Assembly (NCBI RefSeq): GCF_003352185.1
Contig: NZ_CP029608.1
Span: 4,030,001 to 4,094,000 of the forward strand
DNA length: 64,000 bases
From: Pseudomonas kribbensis
GTDB taxonomy: Bacteria; Pseudomonadota; Gammaproteobacteria; Pseudomonadales; Pseudomonadaceae
Direction of reading: 5' to 3'
The position numbers were made by a program, and so were the translations under genes. Below the pieces are notes generated by a model. That model did not search any database and was not told where the DNA came from. It saw only the letters and a program-made list of their open reading frames with translations. Positions 7,534 through 18,491 of this stretch are shown here, piece by piece; the stretch's first letter is position 1, and the number at the start of each line of letters is the position of its first letter.

Positions 7534-8925
7534 TCAACCCTTGTCGGCCTTGCCGGCGGCGGCAGCGAATTTCGCCAGGCGTACATCGAGATGCCGAGGT
7601 CGCCGCCCGTGATCCTCGGCGCGTTCCTTGCGGCGAATGGCGTTGCGCACCATCAGCGAGCCGAGATAACGGATCGGCTCCGGTGGAAAATAGCCCAGTG
7701 GTCCGTTGACCAGCGGCGAACGCGTCCACGGGTTGTCGAGGCCTTGCACCAGCGAAGCGAGAATCTGCCCGCCCATGTGGCACGGCCCGACACCGCTACC
7801 GGAATAACCGAAACCGTAGAACACATTGCCGCTGGCACTCATCTGGCCGAAAAACGGCAGGCCGGTGACCGAGCGATCCGACGGGCCGTTCCACGTTGCG
7901 TCGACTTTCACATCGGCGAAGGCCGGGAAGAAATCGTCGAGACTGCGCTTGAGCAACCCGGCGTAAGGCGATGGCTGATCGAACACCGGCAACATCCGTC
8001 CGCCATAAGCGAAGGTGTTGCCACCCTTGCCGAGCATGATCCGGCCGTCCGGGGTGTTGTGGTAGTAGTGCACGAAGATCCGCGAATCGAGCACGGTCAC
8101 GCCGCTGGTCAAACCGATTTCCTGCAACAGCTCCGGGCGCGGTTCGGTGATCAGCATGTCGCTGGAAACGATCGCCACGCTGCGCTCGAACTGTGGAAAA
8201 GCCCGGGCCATCCAGGCATTCATCGCCAGCACCACGCGGTCGGCGACTACGCTGCCGCTAGCCGTCTGAATGCGCGCCGGACGCCCTTCCTCCAATCCGG
8301 TCATCGCCGTGTTCTCGTGAATTTTTACGCCCAGTTGCAATGCGACTCGCCGCAGCCCACGCACCAGTTTGCCCGGCTGGACACTGGCGGCGGCCGGCGA
8401 AAACCAGCCTTCCAGATGCTTGTCCGAACCGGCCATTCGCTGCACGTCGGCAACGGGACGCTGGGTGAACGAGTTGATGCCGTTGCGCTCGAGCGCGGCA
8501 ATCACCGCATCGGTCGAGCCGCACTGCGCGCGGTTGGTGGCGGTGTAAAGCGTGCCGTCGAGGCGGTAATCGGCATCGACGCCGTACTGCTCGCAGAACT
8601 CGCCGATGGCGTGAATGCTGCGCTCGGACTCCTTGACCAGCCGCACCGCTTCTTCGACGCCGAACAGCCGCTCGAGGGTGAAATACTTCGCCGACCACGA
8701 CAGCGCACAACCGCCGTTGCGCCCACTGGCGCCGGCGCCGCAGATGTCGGCCTCGATCAGCAACACATCGAGTTCGGGGTTCTGTTGCTTGAGCATGATC
8801 GCCGTCCACAACCCGGTGTAACCACCACCGACGATGCACACGTCGGTGCGCACTTCGCCCTGCAGTGGCGGGCACGGTTCGGACGTATCGAGCTGCAAGG
8901 CCTGCTCCAGCCAAAACGGTCTCAT
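7534..8925 (-). CDS. FAD-dependent amine oxidoreductase (DadA/PuuB-like), AEP cluster
   Basis: 463 residues from ATG 8925, chosen because GGAG sits about 8 bases upstream; an ATG at 8931 is too close to it. The N-terminal Rossmann motif VCIVGGGYTGLWTAIMLK binds FAD, and RNGGCALSWS and GRIMLGKGGNTFAYGG are typical of gamma-glutamylputrescine oxidase / D-amino-acid dehydrogenase relatives. FAD enzymes of this sort recur in phosphonate clusters, and some oxidise AEP or N-methyl-AEP to phosphonoacetaldehyde. Placement beside phnW and phnX suggests that role here, but the substrate is inferred. It lies downstream of the permease gene on the same strand. Confidence 0.8.
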   Translation of the reverse strand: MRPFWLEQALQLDTSEPCPPLQGEVRTDVCIVGGGYTGLWTAIMLKQQNPELDVLLIEADICGAGASGRNGGCALSWSAKYFTLERLFGVEEAVRLVKESERSIHAIGEFCEQYGVDADYRLDGTLYTATNRAQCGSTDAVIAALERNGINSFTQRPVADVQRMAGSDKHLEGWFSPAAASVQPGKLVRGLRRVALQLGVKIHENTAMTGLEEGRPARIQTASGSVVADRVVLAMNAWMARAFPQFERSVAIVSSDMLITEPRPELLQEIGLTSGVTVLDSRIFVHYYHNTPDGRIMLGKGGNTFAYGGRMLPVFDQPSPYAGLLKRSLDDFFPAFADVKVDATWNGPSDRSVTGLPFFGQMSASGNVFYGFGYSGSGVGPCHMGGQILASLVQGLDNPWTRSPLVNGPLGYFPPEPIRYLGSLMVRNAIRRKERAEDHGRRPRHLDVRLAKFAAAAGKADKG

Positions 8926-8996
8926 GAACATTCTCCAGTCAATCGGCCACGGCACAGCCTGCCGCGAATGCCGCAGCAGGCCGCGAGGCAGGTTTT

Positions 8997-10322
8997 TCAG
9001 TTACGCAGGGGTTTGATGGTCAGGGCCCGATTGGGCACCGAGGCACGGGGTTCCATGACGCCGACCGGGCGGCTGTTCCAGTGTGGTATCAGCACCAGCG
9101 CCGAGAACAGCGCGCAACCGGCGAACACGATAAACACCGTCACCGAATCGAAGTAGCCGGGTAGCAAACCACCGAGCACCGCGCCGACCGAGCCGCAACC
9201 GTTGACGAATCCCGCCGCCGTGGCGCCGGCCTTGGCCTTGCCGAAGTCGATGGCGGCCGCACCGCTGATCATTGAGTCCGGGCCGTACAGGGTCAGGCCC
9301 ATCACGAACAGCAGCGCCACCACCAGTATCACGCTGCCGGTGTGCAAGGCGCCCATGAACAGCGCGAGGGTCACGGTCAGCGCCAGCAAGCTCAGGACGC
9401 AGGCCGGCATACGGCGGGCGCCGAACAACTTGTCCGAGGCCATGCCGATCATGATCGGGCCAAGCAGCCCGGCCAGTTCGAACGCAGTGGGAATGATCGC
9501 CGCCCCGACCTTGCCGACCGTGGGCATCTGTTCAAAGACGATCACCGGGCCCCACAGCAGAATCGCGTAACGCGCCGGTTTCAGCAGGAAATACGCCAGC
9601 CCGAGCACCAGCACCGTGCGGTTACGCAGAATTTCCTTTAGCGGTTCCCATACGCTGAGTTTGCTGTTGGCTTCGGCTTCTTCGGCACTGATGACCGGTT
9701 CCGGCTCCACGGCGGGCAGGCCGACATCTTCCGGTTTGTTGCGCTGAAAGATGAAGAACAACAGCGCCACCACGGCCACCACCGCCGCACTGGAAATGAA
9801 CGCCGCATGCCACGAACCGATCAGCGTGTAAGCCCACCAACCAGCAAACGGCGACGCCACCAGGCCGCCAAACGCGTAGCAGGAACTCCACAACCCGAGC
9901 ACTCGCCCGCGCTGTTCGGCGGGGAAGAAACTGCCGAGGTTCTTGCACAATCCCGACCAGCCGGTGGACTGCGCCAGGCCCTGAATCAGCATGCAGGTGG
10001 CGAAGATCGGCAGGGTTGCGAAGCTGCCCATCACCAGCGCGGCAGCGGCGGAAATCAGCAACCCGCCGAGCACCACGACCCGCGGGCCGAAGCGGTCGGC
10101 GAGCATGCCCCAGGTGAACTGGCCGATGGCGTAGGCCGCCAGATAAATCGCATCGAGGTTGGCCATGGCCATTTTGTCGAGCATGAAGGTGGGGTCTTCG
10201 GCGATGCCCAGTTTGGCCACCGAAAAGGCTTTGCGGGTGAAATAGAACGCGGCGTAAGCGAGCCAGGTGACAGCGAAGATCTGCATGCGCCAACGCGCAA
10301 TGGTGCCGATGTGCTTGTTCAT
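8997..10322 (-). CDS. MFS permease of the organophosphate:phosphate antiporter type, probable AEP uptake
   Basis: 441 residues from ATG 10322 with about 12 hydrophobic segments. The start of the first helices (WLAYAAFYFTRKAFSVAKLGI) resembles GlpT/UhpT/PgtP proteins, where an early arginine contacts the phosphate group. The position between an FAD amine oxidase and phnWX regulators suggests import of 2-aminoethylphosphonate. Single-component MFS permeases for AEP have been reported in Pseudomonas; whether this is the same type needs alignment. It shares a 289-base divergent promoter region with the LysR gene at 10612. Confidence 0.8.
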   Translation of the reverse strand: MNKHIGTIARWRMQIFAVTWLAYAAFYFTRKAFSVAKLGIAEDPTFMLDKMAMANLDAIYLAAYAIGQFTWGMLADRFGPRVVVLGGLLISAAAALVMGSFATLPIFATCMLIQGLAQSTGWSGLCKNLGSFFPAEQRGRVLGLWSSCYAFGGLVASPFAGWWAYTLIGSWHAAFISSAAVVAVVALLFFIFQRNKPEDVGLPAVEPEPVISAEEAEANSKLSVWEPLKEILRNRTVLVLGLAYFLLKPARYAILLWGPVIVFEQMPTVGKVGAAIIPTAFELAGLLGPIMIGMASDKLFGARRMPACVLSLLALTVTLALFMGALHTGSVILVVALLFVMGLTLYGPDSMISGAAAIDFGKAKAGATAAGFVNGCGSVGAVLGGLLPGYFDSVTVFIVFAGCALFSALVLIPHWNSRPVGVMEPRASVPNRALTIKPLRN

Positions 10323-10537
10323 TGTGGTTCTGACCTCAGGGTGTGAGTGTGCCGGCAGAATCGTTAAGTAAACGCCTGTGTTTTTTATTGTTGAGCACTG
10401 CGATATCACCCCGTCCCTTCGGCGATACCGGTCAGATGAGTCCTGCTGTTGCACGCACAGGCTCATGGCCAGCGTGGCTGCCCGACCGGGCAGTCAGCGT
10501 TGGCGTGAGCGGATCAAAGCAATTACTGTTTAATAAA

Positions 10538-10550
10538 TAAAATCGATTTA
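10538..10550. promoter_or_regulatory. Candidate LysR box (T-N11-A) in AEP divergent promoter
   Basis: TAAAATCGATTTA fits the LysR consensus T-N11-A and contains the palindrome AAATCGATTT. It lies 62 bases upstream of the LysR start and between two divergent genes, the usual place for an autoregulatory site. The local sequence (10525-10565) is AT-rich compared with the flanks. Confidence 0.4.
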
Positions 10551-10611
10551 TCGTATTTCACACATAAGCTCAGCTTGTTACTGAACGCCATCTGTCAATG
10601 AGGAATCAGCG

Positions 10612-11484
10612 ATGTCGGTTTCCCACGCCCAGCTCAAAGCCTTTCACGCCGTGGCCGTGCACGGAAGCTTCACCAGGGCCGCCGAGCGGCTTTATCTGAC
10701 GCAACCGGCGATTTCCGACCAGGTGCGAAAGCTCGAAGAACGCTTCGGTGTGCTCCTGTTCCATCGCAACAAACGCTCGGTGCGCCTGACGGATCTGGGC
10801 GAGCGCCTCCTGGCAATCACCCAGCGCCTGTTCGTGGTCGAGGCCGAAGCCCAGGAGTTGTTGCAGGAATCCCAGGCCCTGCAGACCGGCAGCCTGATTC
10901 TGGCGGTGGACGCGCCGGTGCATGTGCTGCCGCAGATCGCCCGGTTCTGCGAACGCTATCCGGGGATCAGCGTGAAGATCGAGACCGGCAACACCGATGA
11001 ATCATTGTTCCGTCTGTTCAACTATCAGGCCGATCTGGCTCTGCTCGGGCGCGATGTCAGTGATGAACGCTTGCTGTGCGTGCCGTTGCGCAATGATCCG
11101 ATGGTGGCGTTCGTATCGCGTCATCATCCGTGGGCCGAGCGCGAATCGATCTGCCTGGCAGACCTGGATGACACGCCACTGGTGCTGCGCGAACACGGAT
11201 CGGTGACCCGCCAGACCCTGGAAGAGGAAATGGCCCGCGCCGGTTTCCGCATCCGCCCGGCGATCCAGGTCGAAGGCCGGGAAGCGGCGCGGGAAGCGGT
11301 GGTGGTGGGGATTGGCGTGGGCGTGGTGTCGGCGGCGGAGTTTGGCGCGGACTCACGGGTCTGCGCGCTGCCGATCACCGATTGCACCCGGCGGTTGACC
11401 GAGACACTGGTGTGCCTGCGTGAGCAGAGTTCACGGCGGGTGGTGGCAACGTTTCTCGAGATGGTGCGCGAAAGCCTGGTGTAG
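10612..11484 (+). CDS. LysR-type regulator, AEP cluster (first)
   Basis: 290 residues. The N-terminal winged helix-turn-helix spans about residues 1-65 (SFTRAAERLYLTQPAISDQV, LEERFGVLLFHRNKRSVRLT), followed by a LysR substrate-binding domain. GAGGAAT precedes the ATG. It is divergent from the MFS permease and probably controls the permease and FAD oxidase genes. It shares a similar opening (QLKAFHAVA versus QLRAFDAVA) and layout with the second LysR at 11591-12451, so the two may have arisen by duplication and divided control of transport and degradation. The inducer is presumably AEP or a breakdown product; this is inference. Confidence 0.88.
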   Translation: MSVSHAQLKAFHAVAVHGSFTRAAERLYLTQPAISDQVRKLEERFGVLLFHRNKRSVRLTDLGERLLAITQRLFVVEAEAQELLQESQALQTGSLILAVDAPVHVLPQIARFCERYPGISVKIETGNTDESLFRLFNYQADLALLGRDVSDERLLCVPLRNDPMVAFVSRHHPWAERESICLADLDDTPLVLREHGSVTRQTLEEEMARAGFRIRPAIQVEGREAAREAVVVGIGVGVVSAAEFGADSRVCALPITDCTRRLTETLVCLREQSSRRVVATFLEMVRESLV

Positions 11485-11498
11485 TCAGTTCCGGCCTC

Positions 11499-11573
11499 AT
11501 CGCCAGCAGGCTGGCTCCCACAGGGGAGGTGTAATCGCCACAGATTCAGTGTGGGAGCCAGCCTGCTGGCGAT
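11499..11573. repeat. REPIN: inverted pair of 24-base REP sequences
   Basis: Bases 11499-11522 and 11550-11573 are perfect reverse complements of one another (24 bases each), with a 27-base spacer. Each copy also has its own internal dyad (CCAGCAGGCTGG). The sequence belongs to the GTGGGAGCCAGCCTGCTGGCGAT class of P. fluorescens REPs. It fills the space between two convergent LysR genes. Confidence 0.9.
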
Positions 11574-11590
11574 TGGAGTCCACACGGATA

Positions 11591-12451
11591 TCAAGTGGGG
11601 GCCAATCCAAAAAACGCCTGAATCAACCGCAACTCCCGCCGCCGCTCCACGCAACCGATCATGTGCCGGTTCACCAACCCTTCTCCCGCGATGGGAATCG
11701 CGACGACACGGGGGTCGTGGCTGACCTCCACCGATGACACCACGCCAACCCCCAACTCAGCCGCCACCGCCTCCGTCACCGCCTCTCGGCTGTCCAGCTC
11801 CAGCAACACCCGTGGATTGACCGATGCCTGCGCACAGGCCTGATCGAAGGTGCGCCGGGTAATCGAACTCGGCTCGCGCAACACCATGATCACCTGATCC
11901 AGCTCCTTGAGCCTGACCTCGCCACTGCGAGTCGCCCAGGGATGCCCGGCCGGCACCAGTGCGCAGATCCGCGATTCGCTCAGGGCTTGCAAGTGCAGGC
12001 CCTTGCGCGGCTCGACTTCGGTCAGCACCGCCACGTCCGCGTGCTCGGACAACAACGCCGCCAGGGTTTCCTGAGCGTTACCCAAGCGCAAATTCACCGT
12101 GATCCCCGGATACCGCGCTCGCAGGCTGGCAAGCATCGGCATGACCATGTGCGGACCATCCGCCGCGACCTCCAGACGCCCCGTGAGCAACTGCCGATTG
12201 GCTTCCAACAGCGCCTGGGCCTCTTCGGCCATGCCGAACATCGCCCGGGTGATCGCCGCCAGTTTGGTGCCCTCCTCGGTCAGCTCGACCCGGCGCGCCG
12301 TCCGTCGCAACAGGGTGATCTGGTAGTGCTCCTCCAGCGCCTTGATGTGCCCTGTGACCGCCGGCTGGCTGATGAACAACCGCGCGGCGGCACGGGTGAA
12401 GCTGCCTTCCCGGGCCACGGCGTCGAAGGCGCGGAGCTGGAACAGGTTCAT
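11591..12451 (-). CDS. LysR-type regulator, AEP cluster (second, divergent from phnW)
   Basis: 286 residues. The HTH lies in about residues 1-65 (SFTRAAARLFISQPAVTGHI, LEEHYQITLLRRTARRVELT), followed by a substrate-binding domain. It is divergent from phnW with a 113-base shared region, so it is the natural candidate activator of phnWX. LysR proteins next to phnW are common in pseudomonads and are usually described as AEP-responsive. The effector and operator are not established here. Confidence 0.88.
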   Translation of the reverse strand: MNLFQLRAFDAVAREGSFTRAAARLFISQPAVTGHIKALEEHYQITLLRRTARRVELTEEGTKLAAITRAMFGMAEEAQALLEANRQLLTGRLEVAADGPHMVMPMLASLRARYPGITVNLRLGNAQETLAALLSEHADVAVLTEVEPRKGLHLQALSESRICALVPAGHPWATRSGEVRLKELDQVIMVLREPSSITRRTFDQACAQASVNPRVLLELDSREAVTEAVAAELGVGVVSSVEVSHDPRVVAIPIAGEGLVNRHMIGCVERRRELRLIQAFFGLAPT

Positions 12452-12564
12452 GAATAACCCTCACTGATGGCTGGCATAACAACAAACAATTTGATTGATG
12501 ATCCGCCGAATTGCAACGTATGCCCCGTAGCTTCATCCCACAGCGCTATCGCGAGGACACACGA

Positions 12565-13674
12565 ATGAGTACTGCCGCACCCATCCTGCTCACTCCCGGC
12601 CCGTTGACTACCTCGGCCCGCACCCGTCAGGCGATGATGGTCGACTGGGGTTCATGGGATGACCGCTTCAATCAACTGACCGCCAGCCTCTGCGAGCAAC
12701 TGCTGGCCATCATCAACGGCGCCGCCACTCACCACTGCGTACCTTTGCAGGGCAGCGGCACCTTCGCCGTCGAAGCTGCCATCGGCACCCTCGTCCCTCG
12801 CGATGGCAAGGTGCTGGTGCTGATCAACGGCGCCTACGGCAAGCGTCTGGCGAAGATTTGCGAAGTCCTCGGCCGCTCGTTCAGCACCTTTGAAACCGCT
12901 GAAGACGAACCGACCACCGCCGCCGACGTCGACCGCCTGCTGCGCGCCGACAACGACATCACCCACGTCGCGCTGATCCACTGCGAAACCAGCACCGGCA
13001 TCCTCAATCCTCTGCCGGAAATCGCCCAGGTCGTCGAACAGCACGGCAAACGCCTGATCATCGACGCCATGAGCTCCTTCGGCGCACTGCCGGTGGATGC
13101 GCAGAAAGTCCCGTTCGATGCCCTGATCGCCGCCTCCGGCAAATGCCTCGAAGGCGTACCGGGCATGGGCTTCGTGTTTGCCCGCAAGGAATCCCTGGCC
13201 GCAGCCGCCGGCAACTCCCATTCGCTGGCGATGGACCTGTTCGACCAGCACAGCTACATGAAGAAGACCGGCCAGTGGCGCTTCACCCCGCCGACCCACG
13301 TGGTCGCGGCGCTGCACGAAGCTCTCCTACAATACAACGAAGAAGGCGGCCTGCCGGCGCGGCATGCGCGCTACGCCGCCAACTGCCAGGCACTGATGGA
13401 AGAGATGGGCAAACTCGGCCTGCGCAGCTTCCTGCCCGCCGCGATTCAGGCGCCGATCATCGCCACCTTTCACGCACCGAAAGATCCGCGCTACCAGTTC
13501 AAGGACTTCTACGAACGGGTCAAGGCCAAGGGTTACATCCTCTACCCCGGCAAGCTGACTCAGGTCGAAACCTTCCGCGTCGGCTGCATCGGCCACGTTA
13601 CCCCTGCGCAGATGCGCGAAGCCGTCGCGGCCGTGGGCGAAGTGCTGCGCGAGATGGAAGTGCTCGACATCTGA
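12565..13674 (+). CDS. phnW: 2-aminoethylphosphonate-pyruvate transaminase
   Basis: 369 residues from ATG 12565. It matches the fold-type I PLP aminotransferase Phn[20 protein letters not shown] at the start, [24 protein letters not shown] [12 protein letters not shown], and the PLP-lysine segment [15 protein letters not shown]. It transfers the amino group of AEP to pyruvate, giving phosphonoacetaldehyde and alanine. The next gene, phnX, takes the aldehyde onward and lies 57 bases downstream, so the two form an operon. Confidence 0.95.
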   Translation: MSTAAPILLTPGPLTTSARTRQAMMVDWGSWDDRFNQLTASLCEQLLAIINGAATHHCVPLQGSGTFAVEAAIGTLVPRDGKVLVLINGAYGKRLAKICEVLGRSFSTFETAEDEPTTAADVDRLLRADNDITHVALIHCETSTGILNPLPEIAQVVEQHGKRLIIDAMSSFGALPVDAQKVPFDALIAASGKCLEGVPGMGFVFARKESLAAAAGNSHSLAMDLFDQHSYMKKTGQWRFTPPTHVVAALHEALLQYNEEGGLPARHARYAANCQALMEEMGKLGLRSFLPAAIQAPIIATFHAPKDPRYQFKDFYERVKAKGYILYPGKLTQVETFRVGCIGHVTPAQMREAVAAVGEVLREMEVLDI

Positions 13675-13731
13675 TTCACCCGGCCCGCTCCCTCATTTGA
13701 ATTGCATTGCCAACACAGGATTCTGACCAGC

Positions 13732-14559
13732 ATGAACTACAACAACCCAACCCAGCTGCAAGCCGCCATCCTCGACTGGGCCGGCACCGTGGTCGATTTC
13801 GGCTCCTTCGCCCCGACCCAGATCTTCGTCGAAGCCTTCGCCGAATTCGATGTCCAGGTTTCCATCGAAGAAGCCCGGGGCCCGATGGGCATGGGCAAGT
13901 GGGATCACATCCGCACCCTGTGCGATCAGCCGCAAGTTGCCGAGCGTTATCGCAAGGCGTTCGGCCGCACCCCGACCGACGATGACGTGACCGCGATCTA
14001 CAACCGCTTCATGCCGCTGCAAATCGAAAAAATCGCCGAGCACTCGGCGCTGATTCCCGGCGCACTGGAGACCATCGCCAACCTGCGCCAGCAAGGGATC
14101 AAGATCGGTTCCTGCTCCGGTTATCCGAAGCAGGTGATGGACAAGGTCGTGGCACTGGCCGCCACCAACGGCTACATCGCCGACCACGTGGTAGCCACCG
14201 ACGAAGTGCCGAACGGCCGCCCATGGCCGGCCCAGGCCCTGGCCAACGTGATTGCGCTGGGCATCGACGATGTCGCCGCTTGCGTGAAGATCGACGACAC
14301 CGTGCCGGGGATTCTCGAAGGTCGTCGCGCCGGGATGTGGACCGTGGCGCTGATCTGCTCCGGCAACGCGCTGGGCCTGGATTACGAAGGCTACCGCGCC
14401 CTGGGCAGCGACGCCCTGGCCAGCGAACGCAAGCGTATCCACGCCCTGTTCGAAGGCTCGCGTCCGCACTACATGATCGACACCATCACCGACCTGCCGG
14501 AAGTGATCGCCGACATCAACAAGCGCCTGGCCAAGGGTGAGATGCCGCAAAGCAGCTGA
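13732..14559 (+). CDS. phnX: Phosphonoacetaldehyde hydrolase (phosphonatase)
   Basis: 275 residues from ATG 13732. A HAD-superfamily enzyme: the nucleophile motif is [11 protein letters not shown], the cap region contains the family's [11 protein letters not shown] segment with the Schiff-base lysine, and the later HAD motifs are [10 protein letters not shown] and [12 protein letters not shown]. It cleaves the carbon-phosphorus bond of phosphonoacetaldehyde to acetaldehyde and phosphate. With phnW it gives complete AEP degradation independent of C-P lyase. A strong terminator follows. Confidence 0.95.
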   Translation: MNYNNPTQLQAAILDWAGTVVDFGSFAPTQIFVEAFAEFDVQVSIEEARGPMGMGKWDHIRTLCDQPQVAERYRKAFGRTPTDDDVTAIYNRFMPLQIEKIAEHSALIPGALETIANLRQQGIKIGSCSGYPKQVMDKVVALAATNGYIADHVVATDEVPNGRPWPAQALANVIALGIDDVAACVKIDDTVPGILEGRRAGMWTVALICSGNALGLDYEGYRALGSDALASERKRIHALFEGSRPHYMIDTITDLPEVIADINKRLAKGEMPQSS

Positions 14560-14584
14560 TAACGCGGCCTGCAGCAAATAAAAA

Positions 14585-14617
14585 CGCCAGTGTCTGCCCG
14601 ACACTGGCGTTTTTTTT
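14585..14617 (+). terminator. Intrinsic terminator of phnWX
   Basis: Perfect 10-base stem CGCCAGTGTC / GACACTGGCG with a 5-base loop followed by eight T residues, 25 bases after the phnX stop. Confidence 0.95.
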
Positions 14618-14748
14618 GGGCAAACCCCTGATTTCGCGCAATGAAAGAGTTTTTAGACGCGGGCAATTCGGCCAAAGCGGATTACAGTTAAAGCATGCCG
14701 TCGCTCAAGAACGGCACGTTTCGACCCTGATCCGTGAGGAAATACCGT

Positions 14749-15303
14749 ATGCCGTGGACAAGTTCCGAATCACGCTACAGCACCGTGTCAGTCCTGTTGC
14801 ACTGGTTGATGCTGGTGTTGTTGGTGCTGGTGTATGCCAGCATGGAATTGCGAGGCATCTTTCCCAAGGGCAGTGGCGGCCGCTCGCTGATCCGCGAAGT
14901 GCATTACATGCTTGGCCTGACCGTGTTCGTGCTGGTGTGGTTTCGCCTGCTGGCCCGCAGCATCGGCCCGGCGCCGAAGATCTTCCCCGCCTCACCGCAG
15001 TGGCAGACCGCATTGGCCCGCCTGATGCACTGGGCGCTGTACCTGTTCATGATCGCCATGCCGATCCTGGGCTGGCTGATCACCAGCGCCGAGGGCCATC
15101 AAGTGATGTTCTACGGTTTTGACCTGCCGTTGCTGGTGCACGAGGACAAAGCCTTCGCCAAGCAGGTTGAACACTGGCACGTACTGATCGGGAACATCGG
15201 CTACTGGCTGATCGGCCTGCATGCGCTGGCCGGGCTGTATCACCACTACGTGGTGGGCGATAACACGCTGCTGCGGATGATGCCCAAGCGTAATCAGGGT
15301 TAG
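14749..15303 (+). CDS. Cytochrome b561
   Basis: 184 residues from ATG 14749 with GAGGA upstream. There are four hydrophobic helices with histidines placed as in bacterial di-haem cytochrome b561: LLHWLMLVLL, REVHYMLGL, RLMHWALYLFM, and HVLIGNIGYWLIGLHALAGL. It is an inner-membrane electron carrier. Soluble or membrane b561 proteins of this CybB class can oxidise quinol and reduce superoxide in E. coli. It is apparently monocistronic and convergent with the ACC deaminase homologue, whose stop overlaps its own by 4 bases. Confidence 0.9.
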   Translation: MPWTSSESRYSTVSVLLHWLMLVLLVLVYASMELRGIFPKGSGGRSLIREVHYMLGLTVFVLVWFRLLARSIGPAPKIFPASPQWQTALARLMHWALYLFMIAMPILGWLITSAEGHQVMFYGFDLPLLVHEDKAFAKQVEHWHVLIGNIGYWLIGLHALAGLYHHYVVGDNTLLRMMPKRNQG

Positions 15304-16208
15304 CCGTCGAATCCACGCCGGCCCTGCAAGCCGCCGGTGTGGATGAAGATCAGGCGCGTTCCGCTCTTGAAACGGCCCGCCTCGATTTGCTGTTTGAGCG
15401 CGAGCAAGGCCTTGCCTGTGTACAGCGGTTCGAGGGGAACGCCGCTGGCCTGTTCGGTCTGCGCGATAAATTCAAGCAACGGTGCATCGACTTTGGCGAA
15501 GCCGCCACGGCTGGCGTCGATCAGTTCGTAGCCGCCGATATCACCGACAATCGCCTCGACGTTGACCGCGGCGCCGTGATCGTCGGGCACGGCCATTGCG
15601 CCGTACACCAGGTGTTCACCCGCCTCCGCCAGCACCAGTCCCGCAAGAGTGGTGCCTGTGCCACAGGCCAGCCACCAGCCTTGATAGTCGTCCCAGCCGA
15701 GGGAGCCCAACTGAGCGCTGACCTGGTCCATCAAAGGCGCGCAACCCAGCGCACCGGGCAACCCGCCGCCACCTTCGGGCACCGGATGCAACGTCGGGTA
15801 TTGCGCCAGCCACGGCTGCCAGAATCCCGGTTCATGCCGCGCCCGATAACCGCCATAACCGAGCCAGTGCAACTGCATGCCGAACTCCTGCAGATCCCTG
15901 ACCGTCGGCGTGTCCTGCTGATGCCCGCGCAACAGACCGACCGTTGCGAACCCCAGCCGCTTGCCCGCCGCAGCCAATGCATGCAGATGATTGGAGTGCG
16001 CGCCGCCCAGGCTGATGATGCCTTCGGCACCCGCACGATCAGCGGCTTTCAGGTGTTCGACGAGTTTGAACCACTTGTTGCCGCTGATCAGCGGATCGAT
16101 CCGGTCCAGACGCAGGATCGCCACTTCAACGCCAGCGGCAGTGAGCCAGTCCAGATGAAGCGGTTCGAGGGGGGCTGGGGCCAGCCAGTCGGTGGGAGGC
16201 AGAAACAT
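15300..16208 (-). CDS. PLP-dependent D-cysteine desulfhydrase / ACC deaminase family protein
   Basis: 302 residues from ATG 16208. The fold-type II PLP motif RIDPLISGNKWFKL carries the cofactor lysine; LGGAHSNHLHALA binds the phosphate, and CGTGTTLAGLV is the glycine loop. The family includes D-cysteine desulfhydrase (DcyD) and 1-aminocyclopropane-1-carboxylate deaminase. At about 302 residues it is shorter than true AcdS proteins (about 338), so a desulfhydrase-like activity is more likely. No clear ribosome site precedes the ATG; an inverted repeat lies immediately upstream. Confidence 0.8.
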   Translation of the reverse strand: MFLPPTDWLAPAPLEPLHLDWLTAAGVEVAILRLDRIDPLISGNKWFKLVEHLKAADRAGAEGIISLGGAHSNHLHALAAAGKRLGFATVGLLRGHQQDTPTVRDLQEFGMQLHWLGYGGYRARHEPGFWQPWLAQYPTLHPVPEGGGGLPGALGCAPLMDQVSAQLGSLGWDDYQGWWLACGTGTTLAGLVLAEAGEHLVYGAMAVPDDHGAAVNVEAIVGDIGGYELIDASRGGFAKVDAPLLEFIAQTEQASGVPLEPLYTGKALLALKQQIEAGRFKSGTRLIFIHTGGLQGRRGFDG

Positions 16209-16210
16209 GA

Positions 16211-16238
16211 ATGCCGGCTCTGTAAAAAGAGCCGGCAT
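16211..16238. repeat. Hairpin between fadH and the desulfhydrase start
   Basis: Arms ATGCCGGCTC / GAGCCGGCAT around an 8-base loop (TGTAAAAA). It has no T-run after either arm, so it is not a classic terminator. It abuts the chosen ATG at 16208 and covers the place where a ribosome site would be. Confidence 0.7.
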
Positions 16239-16249
16239 TCTAGGGTGGA

Positions 16250-18307
<2,058 letters not shown>

Positions 18308-18491
18308 TCACGGAAAATGCGGGAGCTCTGCGTCCCCCGTCAGTCATGTTCGACAGCCTAAGAGTCGCATCGCTGTCACTCAATGACCGTAACTGACAAG
18401 TTATTGATCCAAATGCGCAGCGCCCCTTGGCAAGCGCAGGCGTGGGCCCTACCCTAGTCCCACACTCTGTACCCGGCTGTTGTTGGATTTC

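Noticed and set aside
10590..10612. CTGTCAAT resembling half a Pho box before the LysR gene
   Set aside because: Only one half-site; a second CTGTCAT at 11-base spacing is not present.
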